A stretch of 64,000 nucleotides of DNA from Cryptomeria japonica (lineage: Eukaryota > Streptophyta > Pinopsida > Cupressales > Cupressaceae), in the NCBI RefSeq assembly GCF_030272615.1, contig NC_081411.1, positions 38,042,640 through 38,106,639 on the forward strand, written 5' to 3'. Position numbers and translations under genes: made by a program. This document shows, piece after piece, positions 57,110-64,000 of this stretch (the stretch's first letter is position 1; the number at the start of each line of letters is the position of its first letter). The notes under the pieces were generated by a model. The model saw only the letters and a list, made by a program, of their open reading frames with translations. It did no database searches and was not told where the DNA came from.

Positions 57110-57335
57110 GTCAAATTTTGGTTCTCGTGTTTGGGGTCATTTGGATCAAAGATGTAAAATTTTCTCAATTATTGTCAAAGTTGCTCAATTGTCATTAAAG
57201 TTATCAAAGTTGTCGAAGTTATCAACGTTTGGCTTTATTTGGGTAAAAGATGTAAAATTTTCTCAGTTGTTGTCAAAGTTGCTCACTTGTTTTCAAAGTT
57301 ACTCAGTTGTTGTCAAAGTTGTCAAAGATGAAAGA
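57110..57335. repeat. Short-unit repeat, GTTGTCAAAGTTGCTCA
   Basis: An irregular 15-24 bp repeat of TCAAAGTTGCTCA and TTGTCAAAG. It keeps an open frame on the plus strand by composition only. Confidence 0.85.
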
Positions 57336-57344
57336 TAGGGTAGA

Positions 57345-59033
57345 ATTAATTTGGTTCATCATGTGGGCAAACTGATTTAATGAGAACATCCACATGGGTA
57401 GTTTTACGCTAGGCATTCTCCTCTCATACATCTCAAAGCATTGGAAAGTCGAGAGTCATACCCTACCGACACGATCTCTCAAGTGCCATGAGTCAAAAAA
57501 ATTATCAAACTTTGAAGGACTATTTTTTCCAATCCAAGACACATATGATCAATTCATTTGAACCTATGTGGTTATGTGAGGTTCCTCTACAATGGCCTCT
57601 ATTGGTTTTTGATGACTCGGGGCCATTTTGAATTGGTAGCATTTTCTCGCCTGCTGCAAAAACCATTAGTTGCATGAAATGCAAAGTTGTAAGATAGGGT
57701 GGAATTGATACAGTTCATCTTGTTCACAAACCGACATCACAAGCACATCCGAGTGGTTAGGTTTACACTAGGCATTCTCCTCTCGTATATCCCAAAGTGC
57801 TAGAACATTTAGAGTCATACCCTACCGGTGTGATCTCTCAAGTGCCCTGAGTCCAAAAAATTATCAAACTTTGACAAACTATTTTTTCCAATCCAAGAGA
57901 CATGATTGATACATTTGAACATGTGGTATTACTTGAGGCTCCTCTACAATGGCCTATCTTAGTTTCTGATGACTCAGAGCCATTTTCAATTGGTAGCATT
58001 TTATCACCTACTACAAAAATTGTCAGTTGCATGCAATGCAAAGTTGCAAGATAGGGTCGAATTGATTTGGTTCGCTCTGTGCACAAACCAATGTCATGGG
58101 CACATACAGGTGGGTAGGCTTACGCTATGTATGCTCCTCTCATGCATCCCAAAGCACTGAAACATTGAGAGCCATAGTGTATCAGTGCGATCTCTCAAGT
58201 GCATTGAGTCTAAACAATTGTCAAACATTGATGGACTATTTCTTCCAATCTAGGACACATATGATCAATCCATTTGAACTTGTGGGGTTATGTGAGGCTC
58301 CTCTACAATATACTATCTCAGTTTCTGATGAACCAAAGCCATTTTCAATTAGTAGCATTTTTTCACCTACTGCAAAAACCATTAGTTTCATGCAATGCAA
58401 AGTTCCAAGATAGGCTAGAATTGATTCGTTTCATCATGTGAACAAACTGACATCATGAGAACTTTTGGCTAGGAAGTTTTGCACTAGGCATGCTCCTCTC
58501 ATACATCCCAGAGCACCAAAATGTCAAGAGTCATACCCTACCAACACGATTTCTCAATTGCCCTGAGTCCAAAAAATTATCAAACTTTGATAGATTGTTT
58601 CTTCCAATCCAAGATAGATATGATTCATCTGTTTGAACCTGTGAGGTCACGTGAGGCTCCTCTACAATGGTCTATCTTAGTTTCTGATGAGCTAGAGCCA
58701 TTTTCAATTGGTAGCAATTTTTTGCCTACTGCAAAAACTGTCAGCTGCATGCAATGCAAAGTTGAAAGATAGGGTTGAATTGATTCAGTTTGTATAGTGC
58801 ATAAATGCATGTCATGAGCATATCTGGGTTGGCAGGTTTACACTAGGTATTCTCCTCTTGTGAATTCCAAAGCGCAGGAACATCGAGAGTCATTCCCTAC
58901 CAGCGTGATTTGTCAAGTGCCCTAAGTCAAAAAAAATTTCAAACTTTAACGAACTATTTCTTCCGATCCATGACACATATGATCGATCTGTTTGAACCTG
59001 TGGGGTTGCGTGAAGCTCCTCTATAGTAAAATT
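57345..59033. repeat. Tandem repeat with a period of about 359 bp, 4.7 copies
   Basis: Anchors CTCCTCTCATACATCCC-like (near 57414, 57773, 58132, 58491, 58846) and CAGTTGCATGCAATGCAAAG-like recur at about 359 bp. Several copies keep the same plus-strand frame with NYQTL, FFQSK, EAPLQW, PFSIGS, SPTAKT and MQCKV, ending at the same stop. Some copies carry small indels that break it. It could be a satellite made from a piece of an older coding element. The function is unknown. Confidence 0.92.
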
Positions 59034-59121
59034 TGGTACAGACATTTCTTGAACTAGAACTCATTCACCATAGTAGATGCATTCTTTGAGTTGAGAATTT
59101 TGTTTGTAACTCCATTTTGGT

Positions 59122-59451
59122 GTATGTGGTCAGTGAGGCTCCTTTTGTGATGAGCAGTGGGCTCTAGGATGTTGGCCTTCCTGCATGTGTAGGCCCCTAT
59201 TGTAATATTTATTCATTTAGGTAGTGGATAGATATTGTGGGTCACCAATCCTACTGTGGTTTTTCCTCATTGAGGTTTTCCACATATAAACTCCTGTGTT
59301 ATGGTGTATGTTCTTGTGGTTGCATCATTTCTACTTGTTGTTATATTCTTTTATGGTTACCAGTTACTCAAATACTTTGTTAATAAGGTTAAAATTGATC
59401 CCACCAGTAGAACACTGATTCACTCCCCCTCTCAGTGTTCTTGGATTCCAA
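59122..59451 (+). mobile_element. LTR fragment, family of the 13.6/21.5-kb LTRs
   Basis: It shares GTGAGGCTCCTTTTGTGATG, GGCCTTCCTGCA, TAGGCCCC, ACTGTGGTTTTTCCT, GGTTTTCCACATA and the end CCCCCTCTCAGTGTTCTTGG with those LTRs. Only the 3' third remains and no primer-binding site follows. Fossil. Confidence 0.85.
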
Positions 59452-59459
59452 AATTTTGT

Positions 59460-60620
59460 CCTTGGGTGTATTGTTTGATGATGATGATATGGGAGATGAT
59501 TGCAAATCTTCAAAAAGTTTAGGGATAGATGCCATAGGAGAGTCAATTTTTTTATGAGGGGATGGTGGGTCATTGCTAGACATGGGTGCATGATTTTTAT
59601 CTATCTCAAAAAGATCCCTTAGGACTCTCTTTAAGAGATTTGTAAAAGAGCTACCTTTCTTTGGAGATGCATTTCAATCCTTGTGAGGTTTTTACCTAGC
59701 CGAGTTTTGATTTTGAACTTGTTTGAAGGTGATTTGGCTTTGGTTTGGTATTGTTCTTTTATTTTTAATTTGCTATTGTTTGAATTGATTTGACATATTT
59801 GAAACTTGGCTTGGTATATGTTGCAACTTTTATTTTTTGAATTTTTGGTTGTAGTTGTTCATACTGAGATTTTTGTTAATACTTGATTGTTGGTTTGACC
59901 AATTGTTGACATTGTGTATTTGCTTGAGCATATTGTTGAAATTGTGCCATTGGTTGTTTCAGTTGAATATGTTGGACCATTGGTTGAGTTGGTTGGAAAT
60001 GTTGGACTATTGGATGTGTTGGTTTGATATGTTGAATCGTTGGTTGTATTAGTTGGACATGTTGGACCATTGGTGGTTTATTCATCATTGGTTGTTGGTT
60101 CAAAATTTGATTGAGTGAAGTTTGATCAAACAAAATTTGACTTGGGATTTGGTCCAATGAAGTTTGATTTGAGACTTGGTTGAAGTTTGTGCTTGTTGCT
60201 TGAAATTGTTTCATCATCTCTATTTGAGAGATGAGAGTTGGTATATCTGATCATTTGATGAGATCTTTTACATGAATGGGCTCAATATTTGGATTTGGAC
60301 CTTGAAATTTTTTAAATAGTTTGGACATTTGGGATCTAATATTTTCATGGGTTTTTCACTTTTTGTTCCAAGATCTCTTTTTCTTGAGCTATTTTTTCCT
60401 CCAATTGTCGTATTTGGACACTTGTTTCATCATAAAAAGTTTGACCGATATTGTCTTATTGTTGGGTTGGATAGAGTTGTGATTGTCTTGGATTAAAAAT
60501 TGATTGTATTATGTTATTCATTGGTCCAATCATAGGTTGATATGTCAAACTTTGTTGCGTCATAGGAACTTGAAACCTTGTTTCAATATTCATGTCACTA
60601 TGCAATATTTTTGGTATTTT
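59460..60620 (-). mobile_element. Ty3/gypsy gag fossil, Pro/Gln-rich
   Basis: The minus-strand translation from about 60590 starts MNIETRFQVPMTQQS and continues with Asn/Gln-rich sequence, a decapeptide repeat (60217-59876) and Ser/Lys-rich sequence down to the LTR fragment. This is like the gag N-terminal and linker regions of plant gypsy elements. No pol part is present. Broken several times. Confidence 0.7.
59876..60217 (-). repeat. Ten-residue repeats in the gypsy gag
   Basis: Five consecutive decapeptides of form P-x-[VI]-Q-H-x-[QK]-x-x-[QH] (PMVQHVQLIQ, PTIQHIKPTH, PIVQHFQPTQ, PMVQHIQLKQ, PMAQFQQYAQ), seen in DNA as about 30-bp repeats with TTGGACCATTGGTTG words. Confidence 0.88.
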
Positions 60621-62330
60621 GAATTTAAGGATGATGTATGCAACTAATGTAACTTAGGTGATTGACAATGCAACTAAATTTTTTTGGTCTTTTAGAATTT
60701 TGGGAATGACAATAATATGCAACTAAATGCAATCTTAGTAAATGATAATGCAATCTAAGGTAAGAATGCAACCTATATTTTTGTTATTTTTCAAGATTTG
60801 GACAAACTTTTAAAATGCAAACCTCAAGACACAACCTTGGGAAATTGAAATGAAGTCAAGATCTTAATTGACAAAAGGACAAAGGACAAAATGACAATAG
60901 GAAAAATGATAATGTCTCACCTATATTATTTGATACTAAGCTAGGTTTGACAAAATGATGTTGACAAAACAACAAATTTTTGGACAAGGTCAAGACTTCC
61001 TAACAACAACTTAGGGTATGATCTAAAGTTTTAATTTTTGAGGTTTGACAAAACCAATTTTGAGACTAAAAGAAAGAAGGCAATGACAATGACAATACCT
61101 AAGAATATGATATGATGCAATGATAAGGATATGTGAGGACCAATGACATGAAATGTGGAAAATGCAACCTAAGCTAGGACCTAATTTTGGGATAATGATA
61201 ATGCAATGAAGACTTAGGAAAATGACTCTAAACCTAAGTGCAAAGGAATTGTGACAATGCAATGGACTAAATATGAAAGGCAATGTGAATGTCCTAAGAC
61301 CTAGGTTTGAACTATGTAAAGTCTAACCCTAAGTAACATGTATTTTGAGACAAGGATTTCCAATGCTTTGACAAGACATGTTTGAATGTTGGATGAATAC
61401 TTGGACAAGATTTTGGACTCTTTGTTTGAACTTTGTTTTCATTTGAAACTTGTGTTTGACTTGTTGAATGTTGTTTAAATTTTGAAAACAAGGTTGTCTA
61501 GGACCACTTGTGACAATTATTTTTAATTCAACCTTTTACAAGCATAGAAGACAAGAAATTTGTTTGAATTTGACTCAAAATAATCATACACCTTCAACAA
61601 CAAATCCTATGGCTGATAAGGACAATAGTCATTGGATCTTACTTGGTTTACCAACTATGCCTAATCAAAGAATATACTTAGATGTTTTACCCCACTGACT
61701 CAACCCTTAGCACTCACTTCTACAGGGCAACCAAGCATTAGGTCGCATGAAAAATATCCATGGCCAACTTTGTATCTCTACTAAGAGCCATAAAAGTGTG
61801 AGACGACATCAAAGGTCTAACCTCTTGTATCAATGACTAGAAGATTTTTGGTCTCTAAGCACAAAAGTTGTTAGGTCTCCAAGCACAAAGGTTTTTAGTC
61901 AGGGCATCCATTTGGGTGGGCATAGATCCGTTGAATTTAATCATCACTATGCCATTCCAACACCTATTTTTTACAACTTTTATTGCAAAACACAATTATT
62001 GAGAGTGGTTTGGAAGAGTTTGGCCTTAACTTGTCACCACTTTGGTATGTTCACTCTCACCAGTGCCTGTGCGAAGTGTCCGACAAATTAGGAGGTAGAC
62101 CCACTTTTAATGGTAAAAAAACACAAGAAAAATGAATTAGGACAAGTCAAACATGGTGTCCATTGACCTTTAGAAAACAAAGAGTGCAACTACTCTAAAA
62201 ATCATAAACACTCAGTTTTGATGAAATTATTTGGCTCCATCTTGCAACAAACACATTAATAGTTTCAAGATTATGTGTTTGACAAGCGAGAATAGATGAA
62301 TGCCTCACAAGGGAACCTGCACACACACAC
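60621..62330 (-). other. Long leader of the gypsy fossil
   Basis: No sustained frame. AATGCAACCTAAG, AATGACAATGCAA and related words recur many times between 60.62 and 61.26 kb. From 61.6 to 62.3 kb the sequence is more complex and looks like untranslated gypsy leader. The LTR boundary is not resolved. Confidence 0.5.
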
Positions 62331-62404
62331 AAAGCCATAAAGATTAGCCTTCAATATCAAAAGAAACACATCAAACACTCCCACCTATTGAATAACTAAC
62401 AAAT

Positions 62405-62900
62405 TAATCTAAGTAACAAAGTAATCTAAGTAACAAAGTAATCTAAGTAACAAAGTAATCTAACTAAAAAAAAACAAAAACTAATATAACTTAAAATAGA
62501 AATTTCCTAAGTTAAGAACAAATTAATCTAGAAAACCAAATTTAAATCTAAATTTACAAAAAAGATTAATTTAAATTTTAAAAATAAATTTAAACTAATA
62601 AAAAATACAAATTTAATTGAAAAACAAAAATTAATCTAAATTTAAACAATAAAATGAACTTTCTTAGCTAAAAATAAACTTTCCTATATCAAAAAAATCG
62701 AATCTAAACTAAATAAAAAATTAATTTAAATTAAAACTAAATCTAATCTAAAGTACATTCAAATCTAAATTAATAGAAACTAAATCTAAATCTAAACTAA
62801 CAAAAATAAAATCTAAATCTAAACATATTTAAAACTAAAAAACCAAACTAAAACTAATTCAAAATGACAAAAACAATCCAATTTACAAAAAAAAAAACTA
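62405..62900. repeat. A-rich low-complexity DNA with an 18-bp repeat at its start
   Basis: AAGTAATCTAAGTAACAA repeats three to four times (62405-62465), then irregular AAATCTAAACTAA words run on. Confidence 0.9.
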
Positions 62901-63732
62901 AAACAATCTAATTTTAGATATATATATTTTTTAAATCCTGCACTAAATTTTTTTCAAATCAGCACAAAAGGCATCTTTAAATCTGCATAAAAGCCCTTTT
63001 TGGATCTGCACAAAAGTGATTTTATCACCAAAATGGCTTTAAGGTAGCTCAAATGTATTGCATAGGAAGAGCATTTAAATTTGCGTTAAAACAATGTCAA
63101 AATCTGCCAATATGTGCCATATAAACCATTTTTAAGCAATGCAAATGTGGACAGAGGTATATACTATCTTTTATATAAAAAAAATCATGTTTTTCATACC
63201 AAATGGTAAAAAATGCATTTTCATTCATTGTGAATATATGCCAAAATATGTAGAAGAAAGAAAAATGTTTGAAACAATATCAAAACGCCTCAAAGGAAAA
63301 TGATTGCATCGATGTTATGCTTATAGGGGACATGGCTGATAATGATATTTCTTCAAGAAACCAGCAAACAAACTTGCAAACACACAAAAAAAAAAAAAAT
63401 CGGTTAGTTCACTAGAAAATATAGATAGGAAAATGGAATACATCAAAGCCCAAATTATGTAACCAAGAAACATAACAACCTATGGAAATTTATCCAAATA
63501 CATTCAATGAAAGAATGAAAGCAAAACACTAAAATAAATATGCAAACAATTGCAAGGTGTTTCCTTCATTGACCTCCATTGGCTTTATTTCTTCTACAAA
63601 GAGAGGATTTGTGGATCTCACCTAAAAGTGCAAGAGCAAAGTATGAAAGCAAGATCATTTTTTATAGTGCGAGGATACTAGAAGCGTGGTTGATTCTGAT
63701 GAGAAATGCATCCAATTTATAGAAAAATTGGA
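62901..63732. other. AT-rich DNA, possibly LTR of the minus-strand gypsy
   Basis: No gene. TTTTTAAATCTGCACAAAAG-type words repeat loosely near 62.94-63.02 kb. Confidence 0.4.
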
Positions 63733-63876
63733 GGACAACAATTAGCAAGAAATTGATATTAAATGCAATTGGATTGAAAAATGGGAAAAATCAGATTGGA
63801 GAGATGACAACAATTAGCAAGAAATCGATATTAGATGCAGTTGGATTCAAAAATGTGAAAAATCAGATTTAGAAAG
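63733..63876. repeat. 72-bp tandem duplication
   Basis: GACAACAATTAGCAAGAAAT begins one copy at 63733 and a second at 63805, with only a few differences over the whole unit. Confidence 0.93.
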
Positions 63877-64000
63877 AAATGCCATTGGACACTTTCCATG
63901 CAAGAGGATAAGACTAGCCATTAAATCTAATGTTAGGATAAGATGCCATATCCAAAAACATGACGAATAAAGAAACATGCTTCCAAATTAAATCACAAAA

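Noticed and set aside
57838-58086. Minus-strand frames in the 359-bp repeat
   Set aside because: The plus-strand frame is the one with conserved words and a shared stop across copies.
1-64000. tRNA, rRNA or organellar DNA
   Set aside because: I saw no cloverleaf with the B-box, no rRNA core motif and no organelle gene. tRNA-like matches are only retroelement primer sites.

Overview
The window reads as nuclear DNA of a seed plant with a very large, repeat-choked genome. It is AT-rich, has plant-type introns with GT/AG borders, carries old and heavily decayed LTR retroelements nested in one another, and holds a small cluster of plant-type short-chain dehydrogenase/reductase (SDR) genes. A gymnosperm such as a conifer is my best guess, but this is inference. 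Host gene density is very low: one SDR gene looks complete, one is damaged, and one is a promoter-plus-exon-1 relic.

Layout. 1-2.3 kb: a satellite of mixed-orientation 20-bp units, a polypurine microsatellite and a 29-30 bp minisatellite. 2.8-7.7 kb: a decayed multi-exon DDE-like transposase gene of a type I associate with animal genomes, lying between two diverged direct copies of a terminal module. 11.7-25.3 kb: a Ty3/gypsy fossil on the minus strand, split by an 8.8-kb LTR element with no recognisable pol (13,644-22,435), which is itself split by a DNA element (about 15,693-17,640) that carries a plant mobile domain (PMD) gene between inverted arrays of about 21-bp repeats. 26-31.4 kb: another minisatellite of the same motif family, a second gypsy fossil on the plus strand and a hAT transposase remnant. 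31.4-44.9 kb: the SDR cluster, consisting of a relic on the minus strand, an intact gene on the minus strand, and a frameshifted paralogue on the plus strand facing the intact gene. Retroelement LTRs and several short tandem duplications lie between the copies.

45-49 kb: a degraded gypsy pol fossil interrupted by about 1.8 kb of unassigned DNA. 49.2-53.7 kb: an unassigned 310-codon open frame, a field of hairpin-like GGTTT/AAAACC repeats and an internally deleted LINE. 53.7-56.7 kb: another repeat array in front of a multi-exon gene relic. 57.3-59.0 kb: a tandem repeat of about 359 bp. 59.1-62.3 kb: an LTR fragment next to a gypsy gag with decapeptide repeats and its long leader. The rest is AT-rich low-complexity DNA.

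The most interesting signals are: (1) a minisatellite family built on ATGCGCTA/TAGCGCAT at five places, in one case as inverted arrays bracketing a captured PMD gene, with one array readable as a 7-residue repeat; (2) the animal-like DDE gene in a plant context; and (3) the SDR cluster, with a shared proximal promoter block and a start-codon shift in one paralogue. No tRNA, rRNA, CRISPR or bacterial features were seen.
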